From the NCBI GenBank assembly GCA_964036045.1, contig OZ038378.1, positions 56,581,498 through 56,645,497 on the forward strand: a DNA stretch of 64,000 nucleotides, written 5' to 3'. The notes under the pieces were generated by a model. That model saw only the letters and a list, made by a program, of their open reading frames with translations, did not search any database and was not told the origin of the DNA. Position 1 is the stretch's first letter. Each line of letters starts with the position of its first letter. A program made the translations under genes and the position numbers. This stretch comes from Eutreptiella sp. 'Long Island Sound 2002' (Eukaryota; Euglenozoa; Euglenophyceae; Eutreptiales; Eutreptiaceae). Below are positions 1 through 12,729 of the stretch, piece after piece.

Positions 1-423
1 GCAGTAGTGGCCCACTTATGGGCAAAGTGGCTACGTCACCCCTGCCGTCTCGGGGATCCCCACTGCTGCACAGCGGGGGGGGGAATCAGAAGTGGCCCAC
101 TTATGGGCAAAGTGGCTACGTCACCCCTGGCGTCTCGGGGATCCCCACCACTTCAGAGCGGGGGAAAAATCAGAAGTGGCCCACTTGTGGGCAAAGTGGC
201 TACGTCACCCCTGCCGTCTCGGGGATCCCCACCGCTGCAGAGCGGGGGAAAAATCAGAAGTGGCCCACAAGTGGGCAAAATGGCTACGTCACCCATGCCG
301 TCTCGGGGATCCCCACCACTTCAGAGCGGGAGGGAAAATTAGAAGTGGCCCACTTGTGGGCAAAGTGGCTACGTCACTCCTGCCGTCTCGGGGATCCCCA
401 CCACTTCAGAGCGGGAGGGAAAA

Positions 424-2217
424 TTAGAAGTGGCCCACTTGTGGGCAAAGTGGCTACGTCACTCCTGCCGTCTCGGGGATCCCCACCGCTGCAGAGCGGG
501 GGCGGGAAATCAGACGTGGCCCACTTGTGGGCAAATTGGCTATGTCACCCCTGCCGTCTCGGGGATCCCCACCGCTGCAAAGCGGGGGAAAAATCAGAAG
601 TGGCCCACTTGTGGGCAAAGTGGCTATGTCACCCCTGTCGTCTCGGGGACCCCGACTGCTTCAGAGCGGGGGAACAATCAGAAGTGGCCCAGTTGTGGGC
701 AAAGTGGCTACGTCACCCCTGCCGTCTCGGGGATCCCCACCGCTGCAGAGCGGGGGGGGGAAATCAGAAGTGGCCCGCTTGTGGGCAAAGTGGCTACGTC
801 ACCCCTGCCGTCTCGGGGATCCCCACCGGTGCAGAGCGGGGGGGGAAATCAGAAGTGGCCCACAAGTGGGCAAAGTGGCTACGTCACCCCTGCCGTCTCG
901 GGGATCCCCACCGCTTCAGAGCGGGGGAAAAATCAGAAGTGGCCCAATTGTGGGCAAAGTGGCTATGTCACCCCTACCGTCTCGGGGATCCCCACCGCTG
1001 CAGAGCGGGGGGGGGGGGGATGAGAAGTGGCCCACTTGTGGGCAAAGTGGCTACGTCACCCCTGCCGTCTCAGGGATCGCCACCGCTGCAGAGCGGGGGG
1101 CGGAATCAGAAGTGGCCCACTTATGGGCAAAGTGGCTACGTCACCCCTGCCGTCTCGGGATCCCCACCGCTGCAGAGCGGGGGAAAAATCAGAAGTGGCA
1201 GACTTGTGGGCAAAGTGGCTACGTCACCCCTGCCGTCTCGGGGATCCCCACCGCTTCAGAGCGGGGGAAAAATCAGAAGTGGCCCACTTGTGGGCAAAGT
1301 GGCTACGTCACCCCTGCCGTCTCGGGGATCCCCACCGCTGCAGAGCGGGGGGGGGGGAAATCAGAAGTGGCCCACAAGTGGGCAACGTGGCTACGTCACC
1401 CCTGCCGTCTCGGGGATCCCCACCGCTGCAGAGCGAGGGGGAAAATCAGAAGTGGCCCACAAGTGGGCAAAATGGCTACGTCACCCATGCCGTCTCGGGG
1501 ATCCCCACCACTTCAGAGCGGGAGGGAAAATTAGAAGTGGCCCACTTGTGGGCAAAGTGGCTACGTCACTCCTGCCGTCTCGGGGATCCCCACCGCTGCA
1601 GAGCGGGGGCGGGAAATCAGACGTGGCCCACTTGTGGGCAAATTGGCTATGTCACCCCTGCCGTCTCGGGGATCCCCACCGCTGCAAAGCGGGGGAAAAA
1701 TCAGAAGTGGCCCACTTGTGGGCAAAGTGGCTACGTCACCCCTGTCGTCTCGGGGACCCCGACTGCTTCAGAGCGGGGGAACAATCAGAAGTGGCCCAGT
1801 CGTGGGCAAAGTGGCTACGTCACCCCTGCCGTCTCGGGGATCCCCACCGCTGCAGAGCGGGGGGGGGAAATCAGAAGTGGCCCACTTGTGGGCAAAGTGG
1901 CTACGTCACCCCTGCCGTCTCGGGGATCCCCACCGGTGCAGAGCGGGGGGGGAAATCAGAAGTGGCCCACAAGTGGGCAAAGTGGCTACGTCACCCCTGC
2001 CGTCTCGGGGATCCCCACCGCTTCAGAGCGGGGGAAAAATCAGAAGTGGCCCAATTGTGGGCAAAGTGGCTACGTCACCCCTACCGTCTCGGGGATCCCC
2101 ACCGCTGCAGAGCGGGGGGGGGGGGGGATGAGAAGTGGCCCACTTGTGGGCAAAGTGGCTACGTCACCCCTGCCGTCTCAGGGATCGCAACCGCTGCAGA
2201 GCGGGGGGCGGAATCAG
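424..2217 (+). repeat. Higher-order duplication, offset ~1107 bp
   Basis: The block at about 424-1110 recurs at about 1531-2217. Diagnostic variants recur at a constant offset: CAGACGTGG at 511 and 1618, and the long G run followed by ATGAGAAG at 1020 and 2128. The offset corresponds to about 13 monomers. The two copies differ by a few substitutions (for example TATGTCACC versus TACGTCACC), so this is a fairly recent unequal-exchange product. Confidence 0.85.
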
Positions 2218-3650
2218 AAGTGGCCCACTTATGGGCAAAGTGGCTACGTCACCCCTGCCGTCTCGGGGATCCCCACTGCTGCACAGCGGGGGGGGAAATC
2301 AGAAGTGGCCCACTTATGGGCAAAGTGGCTACGTCACCCCTGCCGTCTCGGGGATCCCCACCACTTCAGAGCGGGGGAAAAATCAGAAGTGGCCCACTTG
2401 TGGGCAAAGTGGCTATGTCACCCCTGCCGTCTCGGGGATCCCCACCGCTGCAGAGCGGGGGGAAAAATCAGAAGTGGCCCACTTATGGGCAAAGTGGCTA
2501 CGTCACCCCTGCCGTCTCGGGGATCCCCACCGCTGCAGAGCGGGGGGGAAAATCAAAAGTGGCCCACTTGTGGGCAAAGTGGCTATGTCACCCCTGCCGT
2601 CTCGGGGATCCCCACCGCTGCAGAGCGGGGACGGAAATCAGAAGTGGCCCACAAGTGGGCAAAGTGGCTACGTCACCCCTGCCGTCTCGGGGATCCCCAC
2701 CGCTTCACAGCGGGGGGAAAAATCAGAAGTGGCCCACAAGTGGGCAAAGTGGCTACGTCACCCCTGCCGTCTCGGGGATCCCCACCGCTGCAGAGCTGGG
2801 GGGGAAATCAGAAGTGGCCCACTTGTGGGCAAAGTGGCTACGTCACCCCTGCCGTCTCGGGGATCCCCACCGCTTCAGAGCGGGGGGGAAAATCACAAGT
2901 GGCCAACAAGTGGGCAAAGTGGCTACGTCACCCCTGCCGTCTCGGGGATCCCCACCGCTGCACAGCGGGGGGGGAAATCAGAAGTGGCCCACTTGTGGGC
3001 AAAGGGGCTACGTCACCCCTGCCGTCTCGGGGATCCCCACCGCTGCAGAGCGGGGGGGGGAAATCAGAAGTGGCCCACTTGTGGGCAAAGTGGCTACGTC
3101 ACCCCTGCCGTCTCGGGGATCCCCACCGCTTCAGAGCGGGGGGGGGAAATCAGAAGTGGCCCACAAATGGGCAAAGTGGCTACGTCACCCTTGCCGTCTC
3201 GGGGGCCCCGACTGCTTCAGAGCGGGGGCAAAATCAGAAGTGGCCCACTTGTGGGCAAAGTGGCTACGTCACCCCTGCCGTCTCGGGGATCCCCACCGCT
3301 GCAGAGCGGGGGGGGAAATCAGAAGTGGCCCACTTGTGGGCAAAGTGGCTACGTCACCCCTGCCGTCTCGGGGATCCCCACCGCTTCAGAGCGGGGGGGG
3401 GAAATCAGAAGTGGCCCACAAATGGGCAAAGTGGCTACGTCACCCCTGCCGTCTCGGGGATCCCCACCGCTGCAGAGCGGGGGGGGAAATCAGAAGTGGC
3501 CCACTTGTGGGCAAAGTGGCTACGTCACCCCTGCCGCCTCGGGGATCCCCACCGCTGCAGAGCGGGGGGGGGAAATCAGAAGTGGCCCACAAGTGGGCAA
3601 AGTGGCTACGTCACCCCTGCCGTCTCAGGGATCCCCACCGCTTCACAGCG

Positions 3651-6600
3651 TGGCAGGAAATTAGAAGTGGCCCACAAGTGGGCAAAGTGGCTACGCCACC
3701 CCTGCCGTCTCGGTGATCCCCACCACTGCATAGCTGGGGGCAAAATCACAAGTGGCCCACTTGTGGGCAAAGTGGCTACGTCACCCCTGCCGTCTCGGGG
3801 ATCCCCACCGCTTCAGAGCGGGGGGTGAAATCAGAAGTGGCCCAGAAGTGGGCAACGTGGCTACGTCACCCCTGCCGTCTCGGGTATCGCCACCGCTGCA
3901 GAGCTGGGGGGGAAATCAGACTCGGCCCACTTGTGGGCAAAGTGGCTACGTCACCCCTGCCGTCTCGGGGATCCCCACCGCTTCAGAGCGGGGGTGAAAA
4001 TTAGAGTGGCCCACGAGTGGGCAAAGTGGCTACGTCACCCCTGCCGTCTCGGGGATCCCCACTGCTGCAGAGCGGGGGGGGAAATCAAAAGTGGCCCACA
4101 AGTGGGCAAAGTGGCTACGTCACCCCTGCCGTCTCGGGGATCCCCACCGCTGCAGAGCGGGGGTGGAAATCACAAGTGGCCCACTTGTGGGCAAAGTGGC
4201 TACGTCACCCCTGTCGTCTCGGGGACCCCGACTGCTTCACAGCGGGGGAAAAATCAGAAGTGGCCCACTTGTGGGCAAAGTGGCTACGTCACCCCTGCCG
4301 TCTCGGGGATCCCCACCGCTGCAAAGCGGGGGGGGAAATCAGAAGTGGCCCACTTGTGCGCAAAGGGGCTACGTCACCCCTGCCGTCTCGGGGATCCCCA
4401 CCGCTTCAGAGCGGGGGAAAAATCAGAAGTGGCCCAATTGTGGGCAAAGTGGCTATGTCACCCCTGCCGTCTCGGGGATCCCCACCGCTGCAGAGCGGGG
4501 GGGGGGGGGGGGGGATGAGAAGTGGCCCACTTGTGGGCAAAGTGGCTACGTCACCCCTGCCGTCTCAGGGATCGCCACCGCTGCAGAGCGGGGGGCGGAA
4601 TCAGAAGTGGCCCACTTATGGGCAAAGTGGCTACGTCACCCCTGCCGTCTCGGGGATCCCCACCGCTGCAGAGCGGGGGAAAAATCAGAAGTGGCCCACT
4701 TGTGGGCAAAGTGGCTACGTCACCCCTGCCGTCTCGGGGATCCCCACCGCTTCAGAGCGGGGGAAAAATCAGAAGTGGCCCACTTGTGGGCAAAGTGGCT
4801 ACGTCACCCCTGCCGTCTCGGGGATCCCCACCGCTGCAGAGAGGGGGGGGGGGGAATCAGAAGTGGCCCACAAATGGGCAAAGTGGCTACGTCACCCCTG
4901 CCGTCTCGGGGATCCCCACCGCTGCAGAGCGGGGGGGGAAATCAGAAGTGGCCCACTTGTGGGCAAAGTGGCTACGTCACCCCTGCCGCCTCGGGGATCC
5001 CCACCGCTGCAGAGCGGGGGGGGAAATCAGAAGTGGCCCACAAGTGGGCAAAGTGGCTACGTCACCCCTGCCGTCTCGGGGATCCCGTCCGCTTCACAGC
5101 GTGGCAGGAAATTAGAAGTGGCCCACAAGTGGGCAAAGTGGCTACGTCACCCCTGCCGTCTCGGGGATCCCCACCGCTGCATAGCGGGGGGGGAAATCAG
5201 AAGTGGCCCACTTGTGGGCAAAGGGGTTACGTCACCCCTGCCGTCTCGGGGATCCCCACCGCTGCAGAGCGGGGGGGGGAAATCAGAAGTGGCCCACTTG
5301 TGGGCAAAGTGGCTACGTCACCCCTGCCGTCTCGGGGATCCCCACCGCTTCAGAGCGGGGGGGGGAAATCAGAAGTGGCCCACAAATGGGCAAAGTGGCT
5401 ACGTCACCCCTGCCGTCTCGGGGATCCCCACCGCTGCAGAGCGGGGGGGGAAATCAAAAGTGGCCCACTTGTGGGCAAAGTGGCTACGTCACCCCTGCCG
5501 CCTCGGGGATCCCCACCGCTGCAGAGCGGGGGGGGGAAATCAGAAGTGGCCCACAAGTGGGCAAAGTGGCTACGTCACCCCTGCCGTCTCAGGGATCCCC
5601 ACCGCTTCACAGCGTGGCAGGAAATTAGAAGTGGCCCACAAGTGGGCAAAGTGGCTACGCCACCCCTGCCGTCTCGGTGATCCCCACCACTGCATAGCTG
5701 GGGGCAAAATCACAAGTGGCCCACTTGTGGGCAAAGTGGCTACGTCACCCCTGCCGTCTCGGGGATCCCCACCGCTTCAGAGCGGGGGGTGAAATCAGAA
5801 GTGGCCCAGAAGTGGGCAACGTGGCTACGTCACCCCTGCCGTCTCGGGGATCGCCACCGCTGCAGAGCTGGGGGGGAAATCAGACTCGGCCCACTTGTGG
5901 GCAAAGTGGCTACGTCACCCCTGCCGTCTCGGGGATCCCCACCGCTTCAGAGCGGGGGTGAAAATTAGAGTGGCCCACGAGTGGGCAAAGTGGCTACGTC
6001 ACCCCTGCCGTCTCGGGGATCCCCACTGCTGCAGAGCGGGGGGGGAAATCAAAAGTGGCCCACAAGTGGGCAAAGTGGCTACGTCACCCCTGCCGTCTCG
6101 GGGATCCCCACCGCTGCAGAGCGGGGGTGGAAATCACAAGTGGCCCACTTGTGGGCAAAGTGGCTACGTCACCCCTGTCGTCTCGGGGACCCCGACTGCT
6201 TCACAGCGGGGGAAAAATCAGAAGTGGCCCACTTGTGGGCAAAGTGGCTACGTCACCCCTGCCGCCTCGGGGATCCCCACCGCTGCAAAGCGGGGGGGGA
6301 AATCAGAAGTGGCCCACTTGTGCGCAAAGGGGCTACGTCACCCCTGCCGTCTCGGGGATCCCCACCGCTTCACAGCGGGGGAAAAATCAGAAGTGGCCCA
6401 ATTGTGGGCAAAGTGGCTATGTCACCCCTGCCGTCTCGGGGATCCCCACCGCTGCAGAGCGGGGGGGGGGGGGGGATGAGAAGTGGCCCACTTGTGGGCA
6501 AAGTGGCTACGTCACCCCTGCCGTCTCAGGGATCGCCACCGCTGCAGAGCGGGGGGCGGAATCAGAAGTGGCCCACTTATGGGCAAAGTGGCTACGTCAC

Positions 6601-9600
6601 CCCTGCCGTCTCGGGGATCCCCACCGCTGCAGAGCGGGGGAAAAATCAGAAGTGGCCCACTTGTGGGCAAAGTGGCTACGTCACCCCTGCCGTCTCGGGG
6701 ATCCCCACCGCTGCAGAGAGGGGGGGGGGGGAATCAGAAGTGGCCCACAAATGGGCAAAGTGGCTACGTCACCCCTGCCGTCTCGGGGATCCCCACCGCT
6801 GCAGAGCGGGGGGGGAAATCAGAAGTGGCCCACTTGTGGGCAAAGTGGCTACGTCACCCCTGCCGTCTCGGGGATCCCGTCCGCTTCACAGCGTGGCAGG
6901 AAATTAGAAGAGGCCCACAAGTGGGCAAAGTGGCTACGTCACCCCTGCCGTCTCGGTGATCCCCACCACTGCATAGCTGGGGGCAAAATCACAAGTGGCC
7001 CACTTGTGGGCAAAGTGGCTACGTCACCCCTGCCGTCTCGGGGATCCCCACCGCTTCAGAGCGGGGGGTGAAATCAGAAGTGGCCCAGAAGTGGGCAACG
7101 TGGCTACGTCACCCCTGCCGTCTCGGGGATCGCCACCGCTGCAGAGCTGGGGGGGAAATCAGACTCGGCCCACTTGTGGGCAAAGTGGCTACGTCACCCC
7201 TGCCGTCTCGGGGATCCCCACCGCTTCAGAGCGGGGGTGAAAATTAGAGTGGCCCACGAGTGGGCAAAGTGGCTACGTCACCCCTGCCGTCTCGGGGATC
7301 CCCACTGCTGCAGAGCGGGGGTGGAAATCAAAAGTGGCCCACAAGTGGGCAAAGTGGCTACGTCACCCCTGCCGTCTCGGGGATCCCCACCGCTGCAGAG
7401 CGGGGGTGGAAATCACAAGTGGCCCACTTGTGGGCAAAGTGGCTACGTCACCCCTGTCGTCTCGGGGACCCCGACTACTTCACAGCGGGGGAAAAATCAG
7501 AAGTGGCCCACTTGTGGGCAAAGTGGCTATGTCACCCCTGCCGTCTCGGGGATCCCCACCGCTGCAGAGCGGGGGGGGAAATCAGAAGTGGCCCACTTGT
7601 GGGCAAAGTGGCTACGTCACCCCTGCCGTCTCGGGGATCCCCACCGCTTCAGAGCGGGGGGGGGAAATCAGAAGTGGCCCACAAATGGGCAAAGTGGCTA
7701 CGTCACCCCTGCCGTCTCGGGGATCCCCACCGCTGCAGAGCGGGGGGGGAAATCAGAAGTGGCCCACTTGTGGGCAAAGTGGCTACGTCACCCCTGCCGC
7801 CTCGGGGATCCCCACCGCTGCAGAGCGGGGGGGAAAATCAGAAGTGGCCCACAAGTGGGCAAAGTGGCTACGTCACCCCTGCCGTCTCAGGGATCCCCAC
7901 CGCTTCACAGCGTGGCAGGAAATTAGAAGTGGCCCACAAGTGGGCAAAGTGGCTACGTCACCCCTGCCGTCTCGGTGATCCCCACCACTGCATAGCTGGG
8001 GGCAAAAGCACAAGGGGCCCACTTGTGGGCAAAGTGGCTACGTCACCCCTGCCGTCTCGGGGATCCCCACCGCTTCAGAGCGGGGGGTGAAATCAGAAGT
8101 GGCCCAGAAGTGGGCAACGTGGCTACGTCACCCCTGCCGTCTCGGGGATCGCCACCGCTGCAGAGCTGGGGGGGAAATCAGACTCGGCCCACTTGTGGGC
8201 AAAGTGGCTACGTCACCCCTGCCGTCTCGGGGATCCCCACCGCTTCAGAGCGGGGGTGAAAATTAGAGTGGCCCACGAGTGGGCAAAGTGGCTACGTCAC
8301 CCCTGCCGTCTCGGGGATCCCCACTGCTGCAGAGCGGGGGTGGAAATCAAAAGTGGCCCACAAGTGGGCAAAGTGGCTACGTCACCCCTGCCGTCTCGGG
8401 GATCCCCACCGCTGCAGAGCGGGGGTGGAAATCACAAGTGGCCCACTTGTGGGCAAAGTGGCTACGTCACCCCTGTCGTCTCGGGGACCCCGACTGCTTC
8501 ACAGCGGGGGAAAAATCAGAAGTGGCCCACTTGTGGGCAAAGTGGCTACGTCACCCCTGCCGTCTCGGGGATCCCCACCGCTGCAGAGCGGGGGGGGAAA
8601 TCAGAAGTGGCCCACTTGTGCGCAAAGGGGCTACGTCACCCCTGCCGTCTCGGGGATCCCCACCGCTTCAGAGCGGGGGAAAAATCAGAAGTGGCCCAAT
8701 TGTGGGCAAAGTGGCTATGTCACCCCTGCCGTCTCGGGGATCCCCACTGCTGCAGAGCGGGGGGGGGGGGGATGAGAAGTGGCCCACTTGTGGGCAAAGT
8801 GGCTACGTCACCCCTGCCGTCTCAGGGATCGCCACCGCTGCAGAGCGGGGGGCGGAATCAGAAGTGGCCCACTTATGGGCAAAGTGGCTACGTCACCCCT
8901 GCCGTCTCGGGGATCCCCACCGCTGCAGAGCGGGGCAAAAATCAGAAGTGGCCCACTTGTGGGCAAAGTGGCTACGTCACCCCTGCCGTCTCGGGGATCC
9001 CCACCGCTTCAGAGCGGGGGAAAAATCAGAAGTGGCCCACTTGTGGGCAAAGTGGCTACGTCACCCCTGCCGTCTCGGGGATCCCCACCGCTGCAGAGAG
9101 GGGGGGGGGGGGAATCAGAAGTGGCCCACAAATGGGCAAAGTGGCTACGTCACCCCTGCCGTCTCGGGGATCCCCACCGCTGCAGAGCGGGGGGGGAAAT
9201 CAGAAGTGGCCCACTTGTGGGCAAAGTGGCTACGTCACCCCTGCCGCCTCGGGGATCCCCACCGCTGCAGAGCGGGGGGGGAAATCAGAAGTGGCCCACA
9301 AGTGGGCAAAGTGGCTACGTCACCCCTGCCGTCTCAGGGATCCCCACCGCTTCACAGCGTGGCAGGAAATTAGAAGTGGCCCACAAGTGGGCAAAGTGGC
9401 TATGTCACCCCTGCCGTCTCGGTGATCCCCACCACTGCATAGCTGGGGGCAAAATCACAAGTGGCCCACTTGTGGGCAAAGTGGCTACGTCACCCCTGCC
9501 GTCTCGGGGATCCCCACCGCTTCAGAGCGGGGGGTGAAATCAGAAGTGGCCCAGAAGTGGGCAACGTGGCTACGTCACCCCTGCCGTCTCGGGGATCGCC

Positions 9601-9720
9601 ACCGCTGCAGAGCTGGGGGGGAAATCAGACTCGGCCCACTTGTGGGCAAAGTGGCTACGTCACCCCTGCCGTCTCGGGGATCCCCACCGCTTCAGAGCGG
9701 GGGTGAAAATTAGAGTGGCC
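3651..9720 (+). repeat. Higher-order repeat family anchored on TGGCAGGAAATTAGAAG
   Basis: An unusual junction monomer containing TGGCAGG recurs at 3651, 5615, 6894, 7913 and 9360 (a partial one at 5102). Each of the five is followed by the same run of variant monomers: CACTGCATAGCTGG, then CCCAGAAGTGGGCAACG, then CAGACTCGGCCC, then GAAAATTAGAGTGG. Spacings of 1964, 1279, 1019 and 1447 bp equal about 23, 15, 12 and 17 monomers. The same higher-order unit therefore exists in versions that differ by whole-monomer gains or losses in their distal halves. Confidence 0.88.
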
Positions 9721-12700
9721 CACGAGTGGGCAAAGTGGCTACGTCACCCCTGCCGTCTCGGGGATCCCCACTGCTGCAGAGCGGGGGTGGAAATCAAAAG
9801 TGGCCCACAAGTGGGCAAAGTGGCTACGTCACCCCTGCCGTCTCGGGGATCCCCACCGCTGCAGAGCGGGGGTGGAAATCACAAGTGGCCCACTTGTGGG
9901 CAAAGTGGCTACGTCACCCCTGTCGTCTCGGGGACCCCGACTGCTTCACAGCGGGGGAAAAATCAGAAGTGGCCCACTTGTGGGCAAAGTGGCTACGTCA
10001 CCCCTGCCGTCTCGGGGATCCCCACCGCTGCAGAGCGGGGGGGGAAATCAGAAGTGGCCCACTTGTGCGCAAAGGGGCTACGTCACCCCTGCCGTCTCGG
10101 GGATCCCCACCGCTTCAGAGCGGGGGAAAAATCAGAAGTGGCCCAATTGTGGGCGAAGTGGCTATGTCACCCCTGCCGTCTCGGGGATCCCCACCGCTGC
10201 AGAGAGGGGGGGGGGGGATTCAGAAGTGGCCCACTTATGGGCAAAGTGGCTACGTCACCCCTGCCGTCTCGGGGATCCCCACCGCTGCAGAGCGGGAGAA
10301 AAATCAGAAGTGGCCCACTTGTGGGCAAAGTGGCTACGTCACCCCTGCCGTCTCAGGGATCGCCACCGCTGCAGAGCGGGGGGGGGGGAATTCAGAAGTG
10401 GCCCACTTATGGGCAAAGTGGCTACGTCACCCCTGCCGTCTCGGGGATCCCCACCGCTGCAGAGCGGGAGAAAAATCAGAAGTGGCCCACTTGTGGGCAA
10501 AGTGGCTACGTCACCCCTGCCGTCTCGGGGATCCCCGCCGCTTCAGAGCGGGGGAAAAATCAGAAGTGGCCCACTTGTGGGCAAAGTGGCTACGTCACCC
10601 CTGCCGTCTCGGGGATCCCCACCGCTGCAGAGAGGGGGGGGGGGGAATCAGAAGTGGCCCACAAGTGGGCAACGTGGCTACGTCACCCCTGCCGTCTCGG
10701 CGATCGCCACCGCTGCAGAGCGAGGGGGAAAATCAGAAGTGGCCCACAAGTGGGCAAAATGGCTACGTCACCCATGCCGTCTCGGGGATCCCCACCACTT
10801 CAGAGCGGGAGGGAAAATTAGAAGTGGCCCACTTGTGGGCAAAGTGGCTACGTCACCACTGCCGTCTCGGGGATCCCCACCGCTGCAGAGCGAGGGGGAA
10901 AATCAGAAGTGGCCCACAAGTGGGCAAAATGGCTACGTCACCCATGTCGTCTCGGGGATCCCCACCACTTCAGAGCGGGAGGGAAAATTAGAAGTGGCCC
11001 ACTTGTGGGCAAAGTGGCTACGTCACCCCTGCCGTCTCGGGGATCCCCACTGCTGCAGAGCGGGGGGGGAAATCAGAAGTGGCCCACAAGTGGGCAAAGT
11101 GGCTACGTCACCCCTGCCGTCTCGGGGATCCCCACCGCTTCGGAGCGGGGGAAAAATCAGAAGTGGCCCACAAGTGGGCAAAGTGGCTACGTCACCCCTG
11201 CCGTCTCGGGGATCCCCACCGCTGCAGAGCGGGGGGGGGGGGGATGAGAAGTGGCCCACAAGTGGGCAAAGTGGCTACGTCACCCCTGCCATCTCAGGGA
11301 TCGCCACCGCTGCAGAGCGGGGGGGGAAATCAGAAGTGGCCCACTTGTGGGCAAAGTGGCTATGTCACCCCTGCCGTCTCGGGGATCCCCACCGCTGCAG
11401 AGCGGGGGGCAAAGTCACAAGTGGCCCACTTATGGGCAAAGTGTCACGTCACCCATGCCGTCTCCGGGATCCCCACCGCTGCAGAGCGGGGGGGGGGGGG
11501 AATCAGAAGTGGCCCAATTGTGGGCAAAGTGGCTACGTCACCCGTGCCGTCTCGGGGATCCCCACCGCTGCAGAGCGAGGGGGAAAATCAGAAGTGGCCC
11601 AATTGTGGGCAAAGTGGCTACGTCACCCCTGCCGTCTCGGGGATCCCCACCGCTGCACAGCGGGGGGGGGAAATCAGTAGTGGCCCACTTATGGGCAAAG
11701 TGGCTACGTCACCCCTGCCGTCGCGAGAATCCCCACCGCTGCAGAGCGGGGGAAAAATCAGAAGTGGCCCAATTGTGGGCAAAGTGGCTACGTCACCCCT
11801 GCCGTCTGGGGTATCCCCAGCACTTCAGAGCGGGGGAAAAATCAGAAGTGGCCCACAAGTGGGCAAAGTGGCTACGTCACCCCTGCCGTCTCGGGGATCC
11901 CCACCACTTCAGAGCGGGGGGAAAATCAGAAGTGGCCTAATTGTGGGCAAAGTGGCTACGTCACCCCTGCCGTCTCGGGGATCCCCACCGCTGCAGAGCG
12001 GGGGGGGGGGGGGGATGAGAAGTGGCCCACAAGTCGGCAAAGTGGCTACGTCACCCCTGCCGTCTCAGGGATCGCCTCCGTTGCAGAGCGGGGGGGGGGG
12101 GGTTCAGAAGTGGCCCACTTATGGGCAAAGTGGCTATGTCACCCCTGCCGTCTCGGGGATCCCCACCGCTGCAGAGCGGGGGGCAAAATCACAAGTGGCC
12201 CACTTATGGGCAAAGTGGCTATGTCACCCCTGCCGTCTCGGGGATCCCCACCGCTGCAGAGCGGTGGGGGGGAAATCAGAAGTGGCCCACAAGTGGGCAA
12301 AGTTGCTACGTCACCCCTGCCGTCTCGGGGATCCCCACCACTTCAGAGCGGCGGAAAAATCAGAAGTGGCCCAATTGTGGGCAAAGTGGCTACGTCACCC
12401 CTGCCGTCTCGGGGATCCCCACCGCTGCAGAGCGGGGGGGGGGAAATCAGTAGTGGCCCACTTATGGGCAAAGTGGCTACGTCACCCCTGCCGTCTCGGG
12501 GATCCCCACCGCTGCGCAGCGGTGGGGGGGAAATCAGAAGTGGCCCACAAGTGAACAAAGTTGCTACGTCACCCCCGCCGTCTCGGGGATCCCCACCGCT
12601 GCAGAGCGAGGGGGAAAATAAGAAATGGCCCAATTGTGGGCAAAGTGGCTTCGTCACCCTTGCCGTCTCGGGGATCCCCACCGCTGCAGAGCGGGGGGGG

Positions 12701-12729
12701 GGAAATCAGTAGTGGCCCACTTATGGGCA

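Noticed and set aside
11023-11259. Minus-strand frames of 60-134 codons in the satellite
   Set aside because: They are repeated shadows between the few minus-strand stops of each monomer and have no independent coding character.
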